From Stutzerimonas stutzeri (lineage in GTDB: Bacteria > Pseudomonadota > Gammaproteobacteria > Pseudomonadales > Pseudomonadaceae), in NCBI RefSeq assembly GCF_000590475.1, contig NZ_CP007441.1, positions 4,471,032 to 4,535,031 of the forward strand: a stretch of DNA of 64,000 bases, in the 5' to 3' direction. The notes under the pieces are model-generated. The model did no database searches. It saw only the letters and a list, made by a program, of their open reading frames with translations, and was not told where the DNA came from. The position numbers were made by a program, and so were the translations under genes. Of this stretch, positions 1 through 8,295 are shown one piece after another (positions within the stretch are counted from its first letter, which is position 1; every line of letters starts with the position of its first letter).

Positions 1-278
1 ACGCGACGGACATTCTTTTCCCAGCTATCGACCTGAGCGCATACCACCACCAACATCGAGGCATCGGTCATCTGCGCCTGATTCCAACCCACTTCACGGA
101 TTTGCGCGCGCAAATTTGGATCGCTCACCTCGACGAAGCGCACGTGTTGCAGGTTGAAGGCCGACGGGGCGAGCAGCGTCAATTGCAGCAGCTCGTCCTT
201 TTCCTCGCGGCTAAGCTCGAAAGCAGGGTCATAGACTTTAACGGCGCGACGGGTCTGAATGGCTTCTTCGATCTGCAT
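1..278 (-). CDS. Nitroreductase family protein (N-terminal part, cut by window edge)
   Basis: Reading the minus strand from the ATG at 276-278 gives an open frame of 92 residues that runs off the left edge. It starts MQIEEAIQTRRAVKVYDP and contains LAPSAFNLQHVRFVEV. The arginine pair near residue 10 and the PSxxNxQxxRF pattern are typical of the FMN-binding N-terminus of nitroreductases, which reduce nitro, quinone or related substrates with NAD(P)H in the cytoplasm. The substrate cannot be told from this fragment. The gene is divergent from nothing nearby and is separated from pckA by about 290 bp. Confidence 0.8.
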   Translation of the reverse strand, partial: MQIEEAIQTRRAVKVYDPAFELSREEKDELLQLTLLAPSAFNLQHVRFVEVSDPNLRAQIREVGWNQAQMTDASMLVVVCAQVDSWEKNVRR

Positions 279-568
279 GGCGTAGCTCCAATAAAGGGAT
301 AAACGAGGCCGCTATGCTATGCGCAGCCAATCATCGAATCCATCTGCCTTGGCTGATGGAATCCATCAATCTGCCCGATGCGTTGGGTACCGGCGGTTCA
401 GCGGTCAGCGCTGGCTTAAAGAGGTGAGATAAACAGCCACGCTGCGTCCCTGCGTTACAGACGAGGTAGAGCCAAGCCCCGCAACGTGCTCAACAGCTTG
501 TCTTTAATTTCAGATGGCTCAAAAAAAGCCGCCCGTAGGCGGCTTTTCCAAGGCACGTGCGCTACAGC
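279..568. other. Intergenic region between nitroreductase and pckA
   Basis: No coding frame with a credible start is seen here. The right end holds the pckA terminator (listed separately). The left part must hold the promoter of the nitroreductase gene, but no clear -35/-10 pair stands out. Confidence 0.5.
521..547 (-). terminator. Rho-independent terminator of pckA
   Basis: A perfect 10-bp stem (524-533 with 538-547) closes on the loop CGTA. On the minus strand it is followed by a run of seven T (521-527). It lies about 20 bp past the pckA stop codon, so it should end the pckA transcript. Confidence 0.9.
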
Positions 569-2110
569 TTAGAGCTGCGGGCCGGCCGCCTTGATGGCAT
601 CAGAGACCTCGAACTTCTTGAAGTTCTCGATGAACTTGTTCGCCAGTTCCTTCGCTGCTTCATCGTAGGCACCGGTATCAGCCCAGGTGTTGCGCGGGTT
701 CAGTAGCTGGGTGTCGACACCGGCGACGGCCTTCGGCACGTCCAGATTGATGATCGGAAGATGCTCGGTTTCCGCGCCAATCAGCGCGCCGCTCTGGATC
801 GCCGCGATCACGGCACGGGTGGTGGGGATGTTGAAACGCTTGCCCACGCCGTAACCGCCACCGGTCCAGCCGGTATTGACCAGATAAACCTTCGAGCCAA
901 ACGCCTGGATGCGCTTGATCAACAGCTCAGCATAGACACCGGCTGGACGCGGGAAGAACGGCGCGCCGAAGCAGGTGGAGAAGGTCGACTTGATGCCGCT
1001 GCCAGAACCCATTTCGGTGGATCCGACCAGGGCGGTGTAACCTGAAAGGAAGTGGTAAGCCGCTTGTTCTTCGTTGAGGATCGACACGGGCGGCAGTACG
1101 CCGGTGAGGTCGCAGGTCAGGAAGATCACCGCGTTCGGTTCTCCACCGAGGTTCTTCTCGGAACGCTTCTCGACATACTCCAGAGGATAGGCTGCGCGGC
1201 TGTTCTGAGTGAGGCTGTCATCTGTGTAGTCGGCGACGCGCTCGTCATTCAGCACCACGTTTTCCAGCACGGTGCCGAACTGGATGGCCTTCCAGATCAC
1301 CGGCTCGTTCTTCTCGGACAGATCGATGCACTTGGCATAGCAACCGCCTTCGATGTTGAACACCACACCGGTGCCCCAGCCGTGCTCGTCGTCGCCGATC
1401 AGGTAGCGTGACTCGTCGGCAGACAGGGTGGTCTTGCCGGTACCGGAAAGGCCAAAGAACAGGGTAACGTCACCGTCTTCGCCAATGTTGGCGGCGCAAT
1501 GCATCGGCAGTACATCGGCTTCCGGCAGCAGGTAATTCTGCACGGAGAACATGGCCTTTTTCATTTCGCCGGCGTAGCGCATGCCAGCAATCAGGACCTT
1601 TTTCGCAGCGAAATTGATGATCACGCAGCCGTCGGAGTTGGTGCCGTCGCGCTCGGGAACACATTCGAAGTTGGCCACATTAAGAACCTGCCATTCATCT
1701 TTGCCGGCAGCGTTGTACGGCTCCGGGTTGATGAACAGCTGGCGGCCAAAGAGGTTCTGCCAGGCGGTGGCGGTGGTCATCTTGACAGGCAGGTAGTGAC
1801 CTTCGGACGAGCCTACATGCACGTGGGATACGAAGTGGTCCTGCGCCTTGTTAAAGGCCTCGACGCGCTCCCATAGCGCATCGAATTTGTCGGCAGGGAA
1901 TGGGCGGTTGATCGGGCCCCAGGCGATAGAATCCTGAGTGCTGGGCTCTTCAACGATATAGCGATCAGCTGGCGAGCGACCGGTCCGGTGGCCAGTCTTG
2001 ACAACGAGCGCGCCATTGGCGGCCAGTTCACCTTCACCGCGCTTGATGGCTTCTTCGATCAACTGAGCGGTGCTGATATCAACGTACACGGCGTTAATAG
2101 CTTGCGTCAT
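569..2110 (-). CDS. pckA: Phosphoenolpyruvate carboxykinase (ATP)
   Basis: Converts oxaloacetate and ATP to phosphoenolpyruvate, CO2 and ADP, the first committed step of gluconeogenesis, in the cytoplasm. The 513-residue product has the usual length for the ATP-dependent family. The P-loop GLSGTGKTTLS is visible with its lysine at residue 226, followed by the metal-binding acidic stretch LIGDDEHGW; the N-terminal GRSPADRYIV substrate-binding segment is also present. The ATG at 2108-2110 is preceded by GGAAA on the minus strand. The next gene upstream is hslO, as in P. aeruginosa PA5192-PA5193. A 14-bp palindrome lies just before the ribosome binding site. Confidence 0.97.
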   Translation of the reverse strand: MTQAINAVYVDISTAQLIEEAIKRGEGELAANGALVVKTGHRTGRSPADRYIVEEPSTQDSIAWGPINRPFPADKFDALWERVEAFNKAQDHFVSHVHVGSSEGHYLPVKMTTATAWQNLFGRQLFINPEPYNAAGKDEWQVLNVANFECVPERDGTNSDGCVIINFAAKKVLIAGMRYAGEMKKAMFSVQNYLLPEADVLPMHCAANIGEDGDVTLFFGLSGTGKTTLSADESRYLIGDDEHGWGTGVVFNIEGGCYAKCIDLSEKNEPVIWKAIQFGTVLENVVLNDERVADYTDDSLTQNSRAAYPLEYVEKRSEKNLGGEPNAVIFLTCDLTGVLPPVSILNEEQAAYHFLSGYTALVGSTEMGSGSGIKSTFSTCFGAPFFPRPAGVYAELLIKRIQAFGSKVYLVNTGWTGGGYGVGKRFNIPTTRAVIAAIQSGALIGAETEHLPIINLDVPKAVAGVDTQLLNPRNTWADTGAYDEAAKELANKFIENFKKFEVSDAIKAAGPQL

Positions 2111-2120
2111 GAGCTTTCCG

Positions 2121-2134
2121 TCGGCCTAGGCCGA
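2121..2134. promoter_or_regulatory. 14-bp perfect palindrome upstream of pckA
   Basis: TCGGCCTAGGCCGA reads the same on both strands and lies 10 bp upstream of the pckA start codon, directly before the ribosome binding site. It could be an operator or a hairpin in the leader. Its role is inferred from position only. Confidence 0.35.
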
Positions 2135-2263
2135 ATCCTCCATGCTGTTGTAGCCCACCAAACAATGAACTACATCGAAAAAAAGTGCGCGCGATTATGA
2201 CAGAAACGACGCTGCGCTGGGTATGAGGGCGTAATGGCGAAAAGGTTCTACGCCCCTCGCCCT

Positions 2264-3151
2264 TTAATGACGCGTGCCGGAAGGCCCTTGGGTTCCCGCA
2301 CCAGCGAATAGCTGAGCGATATCGGCCGCATCGAAGCGGTAGCTGTGATTACAGAACTGGCAATCAATAGTGATGGCCCCGCCCTGCTCCTGCAGGAGCT
2401 CTTCGGCATCCTGCTGACCGAGGCTGATGACCGCATTCGCCGAACGCTCGCGCGAGCAGCTGCAGCGGAAAACGATTGAACGCGGCTCGAACAGGCGGAC
2501 CTGCTCTTCATGGTAAAGACGATGCAGCACGGTCTGAGTATCGAGACCCAGCAATTCTTCGGTCGACAAGGTATCAGCCAGAGTGCGCAGGTGCTGCCAG
2601 CTCGCTTCGCGCTCTTCACCGCCCCGGATGCGATCAGCCGGCAGCTGCTGCAACAACATGCCGCAGGCACGGCGGCCATCGGCGGCAAGCCAGAAGCGCG
2701 TCGGCAACTGCTCGGACGAGGCAAAATAGTTCGACAGGCTTTCTGCCAAGGTCACGCCATCCAGCGCGACGATCCCCTGATAACGCTGCCCGTTAGCCGG
2801 ATCGATGGTCATCGCCAGCACGCCTTCAGGCATCAGTTCGGACAAGGTCGCGCCTGGCGTCAGCTGCTCTTCGTGATACCGGGCGATGCCGCGCACCTCA
2901 CGATCGCTCGAGCACTCGACCATCAGCAGAGGCACCGCGCCGGATGACCGCGCCTGCAGCACCATCAGACCGTCGAACTTCAACGTACCCACCAGCAAAG
3001 CCGCCGCCGCGAGCAACTCGCCCAGCAACTGGGCGACCGGCTCCGGATAGCTGTGCTTGGCAAGAACCTCGGCATAGCTGCGCTCGAGCCCAACCCACTC
3101 GCCACGCACATCGGTTTCGTCGAAAAGGAAACGCTGGGTGTAATCGGACAT
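2264..3151 (-). CDS. hslO: Hsp33 redox-regulated chaperone
   Basis: Hsp33 is a cytoplasmic holdase switched on when oxidative stress removes zinc from its C-terminal cysteines. The 295-residue product has the C-terminal zinc centre as CSC followed about 30 residues later by CQFC, the CXC/CXXC pattern of the family. The open frame extends 44 codons further upstream, but MSDYTQRFLF is the usual Pseudomonas start and aligns with family length, so the ATG at 3149-3151 was chosen. It lies next to pckA. In other pseudomonads hslR follows close by; here the exopolysaccharide operon intervenes. Confidence 0.95.
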   Translation of the reverse strand: MSDYTQRFLFDETDVRGEWVGLERSYAEVLAKHSYPEPVAQLLGELLAAAALLVGTLKFDGLMVLQARSSGAVPLLMVECSSDREVRGIARYHEEQLTPGATLSELMPEGVLAMTIDPANGQRYQGIVALDGVTLAESLSNYFASSEQLPTRFWLAADGRRACGMLLQQLPADRIRGGEEREASWQHLRTLADTLSTEELLGLDTQTVLHRLYHEEQVRLFEPRSIVFRCSCSRERSANAVISLGQQDAEELLQEQGGAITIDCQFCNHSYRFDAADIAQLFAGAGTQGPSGTRH

Positions 3152-3444
3152 GCCAAGCTCATATTTAGTCAGGAATAAAACGAAAGCCTCAATTCTAGAG
3201 GCAGGCTCGCACCCGTCCAAGAAAAAGCGCCCCGATTCAAAAACGGACGCGACGAGCGCGGCGCCGTGGCAGACATAACGCACCGGCAGCCGACCAGCGG
3301 TTCGGACGACAGAAAATTCACGTCGTCAAGATAAAGGCGCCATCCAATTATCGGAAAAGGCACAGCTCCTCACAAAATTCAATCAAACTGGCTTTTGGCC
3401 AGTGATATCATTTTGATGTCAAGCTTCGACATCTCAGGTGCATC
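3152..3444. other. Divergent intergenic region between hslO and the polysaccharide operon
   Basis: No gene is supported here. It must carry the promoters of hslO (minus) and of the 16-gene operon (plus). A TATCAT sequence at 3406-3411 could be the -10 of the operon, but no good -35 is seen at 16-18 bp. Two inverted repeats flank it (listed separately). The ribosome binding site of ugd looks weak (AGGTG, 6 bp before the ATG). Confidence 0.5.
3388..3433 (+). promoter_or_regulatory. Paired inverted repeats before the polysaccharide operon
   Basis: CTGGC (3388-3392) and GCCAG (3398-3402) form one inverted repeat with a 5-nt spacer. GATGTC (3415-3420) and GACATC (3428-3433) form a second around AAGCTTC. 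They lie on either side of a possible -10 at 3406-3411 and end 11 bp before the ugd start. They are candidate operators or leader hairpins for the operon; no known box was recognised. Confidence 0.35.
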
Positions 3445-4803
3445 ATGGAAGTTAGCGTCTTTGGTTCAGGATACGTCGGCCTGGTTCAGGCGGCCATTCT
3501 GGCTGATGTAGGTCATCAGGTCATATGTGCTGACGTCGACAAGCAGAAAATTGCTCAGCTGCAGCGGGGAATTCCCTCTATCCATGAACCCGGTCTGGCC
3601 GCCGTGCTCGAGGAGAACATCAAGGCAGGACGCTTGCATTTCACCACTCAGGCGAGCGACGCCGTGACTCATGGCAAAGTCATCTTCATCGCGGTGGGCA
3701 CGCCGCCAAACGAGGACGGTTCTGCAGACCTGCAACATGTTCTGAGTGTCGCCCGCCAGGTTGCGGGCCTAATGGAGCAGGACCGCACGCTCGTGATCAA
3801 GTCCACTGTGCCGGTTGGTACGGCTGACAGAGTGCGAGCGGAAGTACGTGCAGCGCTTGAAGCGCGCGGCAAAACGCAGCTGAGCGCGTGCGTCGTTTCG
3901 AACCCTGAGTTTCTGAAGGAAGGCAGCGCAGTCGCCGATTGCAGCCGGCCGGATCGCATCATTATCGGGAGCCAGGACGTGTGCGCTCAGGCGCAGATGG
4001 CGGAGCTGTACGCGCCGTTCAATCGCAATCATGAACGCACAATGTACATGGACAACCGCAGCGCCGAACTGGTCAAGTACGCCGCCAATGCCATGCTCGC
4101 CACCCGCATCAGCTTCATGAACGAGCTGGCCAATCTGGCGGAAAGCTTGAGCGCTGATATCGAGGCGGTGCGCAAAGGTATCGGCTCGGACCCAAGGATC
4201 GGCTACCACTTCATTTATCCGGGTTGCGGCTTCGGCGGCTCGTGTTTTCCAAAGGATCTGAAGGCACTGATCCATACCGCAGAAGAAAACGGCCTCGAGC
4301 CCCGCCTGCTCAAAATGGTCACCCGAGTCAACGACGATCAGCGTCAAATCATGTTGCGCAAGCTCAAGGCTCAGTTCCCCGAAGGCCTGGCTGGCAAATC
4401 CATCGCCGTCTGGGGCCTGGCTTTCAAACCCAACACCGACGATATGCGAGAAGCACCGAGTCGCTATCTCATGGAGGCGCTCTGGGCAGAGGGCGCCCAT
4501 GTACGAGCATTTGATCCGGAGGCGATGACTGAATGCCGCCGCATCTATGGCTATAGAGGTGACTTGGAGCTGTGCGCGACCCGCGACGACACCCTGCAGG
4601 ATGCCGACGCGCTGGCGATCTGCACTGAGTGGAAAGCTTTCCGCGTGGTCGATTTCGACGAGTTGAAGAAAAAGCTCCGAGCACGTCTGGTGGTCGACGG
4701 CCGCAACCTGTTCAACCCTCAGCAATTGGCGAACGCCGGGCTGCATTACTTCGGCATCGGCCTACCCTATATCCGCCCCGCAAGCGCGTCGGTCCCAGCA
4801 TGA
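3445..4803 (+). CDS. ugd: UDP-glucose 6-dehydrogenase
   Basis: Oxidises UDP-glucose to UDP-glucuronate with two NAD+, supplying uronic acid for the polymer. The 452-residue product starts MEVSVFGSGYVGL, with the NAD-binding GSGYVG at residues 7-12. The catalytic cysteine is C267 in the motif FGGSCFPKDL, and the C-terminal UDP-binding domain begins near VWGLAFKPNTDDMREAPS. It is the first gene of the 16-gene operon. Its TGA overlaps the start of the epimerase gene by 4 bp, so the two steps are probably translationally coupled. Family assignment is certain; use for this polymer is inferred from context. Confidence 0.96.
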   Translation: MEVSVFGSGYVGLVQAAILADVGHQVICADVDKQKIAQLQRGIPSIHEPGLAAVLEENIKAGRLHFTTQASDAVTHGKVIFIAVGTPPNEDGSADLQHVLSVARQVAGLMEQDRTLVIKSTVPVGTADRVRAEVRAALEARGKTQLSACVVSNPEFLKEGSAVADCSRPDRIIIGSQDVCAQAQMAELYAPFNRNHERTMYMDNRSAELVKYAANAMLATRISFMNELANLAESLSADIEAVRKGIGSDPRIGYHFIYPGCGFGGSCFPKDLKALIHTAEENGLEPRLLKMVTRVNDDQRQIMLRKLKAQFPEGLAGKSIAVWGLAFKPNTDDMREAPSRYLMEALWAEGAHVRAFDPEAMTECRRIYGYRGDLELCATRDDTLQDADALAICTEWKAFRVVDFDELKKKLRARLVVDGRNLFNPQQLANAGLHYFGIGLPYIRPASASVPA

Positions 4804-5873
4804 AAATACTAGTGACCGGAGCAGCAGGTTTCATCGGCGCGCATACCACGCTGCGCCTGTTGCAAGAGGGGCATGAGGTTATCGGATTGGATAACTTCAA
4901 CGATTATTACGACCCTCAACTCAAGGACGCACGGGTGCGCTGGGTGCGCGAAACGGCGGGCAATTTCCCACTGCACCGGATCGACTTGAAGGATGACCAC
5001 GCACTCGAGCAGCTCTTCGCAGAGCATCGTCCGGAAGCAGTCATGCATCTGGCCGCGCAGGCAGGCGTACGCTACTCGCTGGATAACCCCCGCGCCTATC
5101 TGGATAGCAACCTCGCCGGGTTCCTGAACCTGCTCGAGGCCTGCCGCCGCCGCCCGGTGGCGCACCTGATTTTCGCATCCTCCAGTTCGGTATACGGGGC
5201 CAACCACTGCACGCCCTATTCAGAACAGCACAACACCGATCATCCGCTGTCACTCTACGCCGCCAGCAAAAAGGCCAACGAGGTGATGGCCCACAGTTAT
5301 AGCCACCTGTTCGGTCTGCCGACGACCGGTCTGCGCTTCTTCACGGTTTACGGCCCTTGGGGCCGCCCGGACATGTCACCCGTGTTGTTCGCCAACGCCA
5401 TCAGCCACGGTCAGCCACTCAAGCTGTTCAACCACGGCGAGCATCAACGGGACTTCACCTACATTGACGACATCGTCGAGAGTCTGGTGCGCCTGTTGCC
5501 GCTACCGCCTCGGCACGATCAACACTGGAACCGCGACGAGCCGAACCCCTCGACCAGCATGGCGCCTTGGCGCCTCTACAACATCGGCGGTAACCGCCCG
5601 GTTCATTTGCGCACCTACGTCGACACGCTGGCCCGCCTGCTGGGACGCGAGGCCGAGCTGCAACTGCTGCCGCTGCAGCCAGGCGATGTGATCAATACCT
5701 GCGCCGACGCCAGCGCATTGGAAGCGGCAATCGGCTTCACGCCATGCACTTCTTTGGATGAAGGCCTTGCGCGCTTCGTCGCATGGTTCCGGGACTATTA
5801 CCTACGCCCGCTCTGCGTACCGATACTCGACGACTACTCCAGATCGCCCCTGCCCGATGGAGCAGTAGCATGA
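4800..5873 (+). CDS. NAD-dependent epimerase, probable UDP-glucuronate 4-epimerase
   Basis: A short-chain dehydrogenase-type sugar nucleotide epimerase of 357 residues. The Rossmann motif GAAGFIG is at residues 7-13 and the catalytic YxxxK is Y153/K157. The segment DNFNDYYDPQLKDARV after the second strand is typical of UDP-glucuronate 4-epimerases, which make UDP-galacturonate, and the ugd gene directly upstream would supply the substrate. The ATG at 4800 overlaps the ugd stop by 4 bp; an upstream extension of the frame inside ugd was rejected. Other UDP-sugar 4-epimerase activity cannot be excluded. Confidence 0.9.
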   Translation: MKILVTGAAGFIGAHTTLRLLQEGHEVIGLDNFNDYYDPQLKDARVRWVRETAGNFPLHRIDLKDDHALEQLFAEHRPEAVMHLAAQAGVRYSLDNPRAYLDSNLAGFLNLLEACRRRPVAHLIFASSSSVYGANHCTPYSEQHNTDHPLSLYAASKKANEVMAHSYSHLFGLPTTGLRFFTVYGPWGRPDMSPVLFANAISHGQPLKLFNHGEHQRDFTYIDDIVESLVRLLPLPPRHDQHWNRDEPNPSTSMAPWRLYNIGGNRPVHLRTYVDTLARLLGREAELQLLPLQPGDVINTCADASALEAAIGFTPCTSLDEGLARFVAWFRDYYLRPLCVPILDDYSRSPLPDGAVA

Positions 5874-6637
5874 TGGAGACATCCGTCGAAGAACTGGCGC
5901 CTGAGCAGGTCGCAGAAAAGCACCGGCCGGGCCGAGAAAAGCGCCGCAACCCGGCTTTGCGCAGGAAGATCGATGCTGCCGTCCTGCTTCAGCAGCGCGG
6001 CTGGCTGCTGGGCCGACCGGGTGGTACTCCATGGAGCCTTTCGCTTACCAAGCGCGTAACCGAAGCCCTGTCCGCCGCCCTGCTGCTTATAACGCTTTCA
6101 CCGTTGCTGCTCGCGGTCGCGATCAGCATCAAACTCACCAGCCAGGGGCCAATCTTCTTCGTCCAGCAACGCACGGGCTTTCGTGGGCGCCGCTTCGGCA
6201 TGTTCAAGTTCCGGACCATGGTCGTGAACGCCGAAGAGTTGAAAGAAGGACTGCGCCATCTGAACAAACACGGCACCGACTCGGTGGACTTCAAGATCGA
6301 ACGCGACCCCAGAGTAACCGGCATAGGGCATTGGTTGCGGCGATCCAGCCTCGATGAGCTGCCCAATCTGTTCAATGTGGTGCGCGGCGACATGCGCCTG
6401 GTAGGGCCGCGACCGACTTCGTTCGACGCGCAGCGCTACCACAACCATCACCTCGCTCGGCTCAGCATCTACCCCGGTATCACTGGGCTCTGGCAGATAT
6501 CCGGGCGCAGCGATATTGATTTCGAAGACCGTGTCGCCCTCGATTTGGCCTATATCACCCGGCAAAGCCCTTGGCTGGACCTGAAAATCCTCATCAAAAC
6601 CCCTTTCAAGGTCGTCAGCGGCCATGGAGCAAGCTAA
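5870..6637 (+). CDS. Initiating sugar-phosphate transferase (polyprenyl-phosphate hexose-1-phosphate transferase)
   Basis: Transfers a sugar-1-phosphate from a UDP-sugar to undecaprenyl phosphate at the inner membrane, starting the repeat unit. The 255-residue product has one hydrophobic segment (about residues 68-85) and then the bacterial sugar transferase core: KFRTM from K113, DELPNLFNVVRGDMRLVGPRP and YPGITGLWQISGR. It lacks the long multi-span N-terminal half of WcaJ/WbaP-type proteins and has instead about 60 charged residues, so it is the short form. Start at 5870 gives a 4-bp ATGA overlap with the epimerase. The sugar it loads is unknown. Confidence 0.93.
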   Translation: MMETSVEELAPEQVAEKHRPGREKRRNPALRRKIDAAVLLQQRGWLLGRPGGTPWSLSLTKRVTEALSAALLLITLSPLLLAVAISIKLTSQGPIFFVQQRTGFRGRRFGMFKFRTMVVNAEELKEGLRHLNKHGTDSVDFKIERDPRVTGIGHWLRRSSLDELPNLFNVVRGDMRLVGPRPTSFDAQRYHNHHLARLSIYPGITGLWQISGRSDIDFEDRVALDLAYITRQSPWLDLKILIKTPFKVVSGHGAS

Positions 6638-7284
6638 TGGACGGTTCACTTCCGACCATCCGTCTGGACATCGCCACCCCCAGCGAAATCAACCTCGCCT
6701 CCACCGTCCTCGATCAGGACCAGCAGGTGCTGCTGCTGACCGCTGCCAATAACGGCTGCGGTGTGACGACAAGTGCCATCACCATGGTCCAGCAGCTCGC
6801 CGCGGCGTGCAGCGGAAAGGTTCTGCTGATTGATGCGAGCCTTTCATCCAACAGCATCACCTGCCAGCTGGGCCTGCAACAACAGCCGGGGTTCCTAGAC
6901 CTGGGCGCTGGCAACGACCTGACGTCATTGGATGCTTGCCTGGTTGAGCTGCCCTCCTACCCGTTCCATTTGTTGCCCTTGGGCAAGCGCAGGAATGACG
7001 GCAACGGGCTGTCAGCCGAATCGCTAAGACAGCTCCTCGCGCAACTCAGCGAACGCTATCGCTTCGTGGTGATCGACGGCGAAGCCGTCTACACCGGCGG
7101 CGACACGCTAACCATCGGTTCGCTGGTAGACGGTGTGATCCTCGTAGTGCGCGCCGAAGAAACGCGCTGGGAAGTCGCACAGGCCGCCGCGCAGCGGCTC
7201 GCGCAGGCCGGAGCCAAGCTGCTGGGAAGCGTGCTTAACGCACGCAAGTACTACATGCCCAAATGGGTCTATGACCAACTCTGA
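6637..7284 (+). CDS. CpsD/CapB-like ATPase with degenerate Walker A
   Basis: Resembles the cytoplasmic tyrosine autokinase domain that partners Wzz/GumC-type proteins (MinD/ParA fold), 215 residues. The second motif LLIDAS (D66) and a third, FVVIDGE, are clear. The P-loop position, however, reads NNGCGVTT: residue 43 is valine where the nucleotide-binding lysine is expected. The C-terminus is KYYMPKWVYDQL, holding three tyrosines but not a long tyrosine cluster. It lies one gene before the export lipoprotein and two before the chain-length protein, as expected for a partner. ATP binding and kinase activity are doubtful; it may be a regulatory pseudo-kinase. It starts 1 bp inside the previous stop (TAATG). 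Confidence 0.82.
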   Translation: MDGSLPTIRLDIATPSEINLASTVLDQDQQVLLLTAANNGCGVTTSAITMVQQLAAACSGKVLLIDASLSSNSITCQLGLQQQPGFLDLGAGNDLTSLDACLVELPSYPFHLLPLGKRRNDGNGLSAESLRQLLAQLSERYRFVVIDGEAVYTGGDTLTIGSLVDGVILVVRAEETRWEVAQAAAQRLAQAGAKLLGSVLNARKYYMPKWVYDQL

Positions 7285-7290
7285 GCAGCC

Positions 7291-8295
7291 ATGATGAATC
7301 TCAAACCGATACCCCTGCTTCTTGCTCTGGCCGGCTGCTCCAGCCCGGCCGTGCAGCACATGCCTGCAGAAATTGTGACAGCCGCACCCGCCGATGCGCT
7401 GCGCACCGAAGTGTTCCAGATCGAAAAGACATTGCGTCCTCAGGACGTGTTGGACGTGATCTTCTATATCGACCACACAAGCCCGCAGGCTTACCGTATC
7501 CAGGCCGGCGATCAGGTGGAGATCAATTTTCTCACTGCACCTGAGCTCAGCGGCACCAAGCTGGTCATGCCCGACGGCACCATCGAGCTGCCTTACGCCG
7601 GTACGCTGGCGATCGCCGGCATGACGGCCATGCAGGCCCAGGACAAGGTCATCAGCAGCTATCGGACGATTCTCAAGCGCCCGGTTGTTTCGTTGTCGAT
7701 ACCGCGGCCGCTCACCGCCGAGGAAAACCTGCGCCTGACCCTGAACCATCCGGCCACAGGGCTGAGTCGCGAGATCACCGTTGGCTCCGATGGCCGTGCC
7801 ATGTTTCCGCTCATCGGTGCGGTCGAGCTCCAGGGCATGACTCTCGCCCAGCTCAACAGCACGCTCAACGAGCGCTACGCCGCGCATCCAGCCAACGTGC
7901 AAGTGGACGCGCTGCTCAAGAGTACCGCCGCCAATGAGATCTTCGTGCTCGGCGAAGTGACCCAACCAGGCGTCTATCCGATCCGGCGGCCGGTCTCGGT
8001 ACTCGAGGCGCTTACGTTGGCGCACGGCGCCAACCCGCTGGCGCGCCTGGATTCGGTGGTGATCATGCGACGCAAGGGCGACCAGATGGAGGCCCGGCTG
8101 TACGACGTTGGCGACGCGCTGAACGCCTCGGCCGACACCTTCGCCTATCTGCAACCGGACGACCTGCTTTACGTGCCGAAAACCAAACTCGCACGGGCCG
8201 GGGAAATCAGCCAACAGGTCGCCGATGTGCTGCTGTTCAACGGAATCGGCTTCGGCTTCTCGTACCGGGTCGACAATAAGGAAGACGACAATTGA
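7291..8295 (+). CDS. Outer-membrane polysaccharide export lipoprotein (Wza type)
   Basis: Forms the channel that carries the finished polysaccharide across the outer membrane. The 334-residue product begins with a short signal peptide and a lipobox LALAGC, with the lipidated cysteine at C16. The segment after it (YRIQAGDQVEINFLTAPEL) is the Poly_export domain start, and two later SLBB-like repeats are visible (SREITVGSDGRAMFPLIG; EIFVLGEVTQPGVYPI). The 6-bp gap to the previous gene is one of the few non-overlapping junctions in the operon. Confidence 0.93.
   Translation: MMNLKPIPLLLALAGCSSPAVQHMPAEIVTAAPADALRTEVFQIEKTLRPQDVLDVIFYIDHTSPQAYRIQAGDQVEINFLTAPELSGTKLVMPDGTIELPYAGTLAIAGMTAMQAQDKVISSYRTILKRPVVSLSIPRPLTAEENLRLTLNHPATGLSREITVGSDGRAMFPLIGAVELQGMTLAQLNSTLNERYAAHPANVQVDALLKSTAANEIFVLGEVTQPGVYPIRRPVSVLEALTLAHGANPLARLDSVVIMRRKGDQMEARLYDVGDALNASADTFAYLQPDDLLYVPKTKLARAGEISQQVADVLLFNGIGFGFSYRVDNKEDDN

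Noticed and set aside
2227..2255. Possible terminator after hslO (GGGCGTA/TACGCCC)
   Set aside because: The stem is only 7 bp with a 15-nt loop and no T-run follows on the minus strand.
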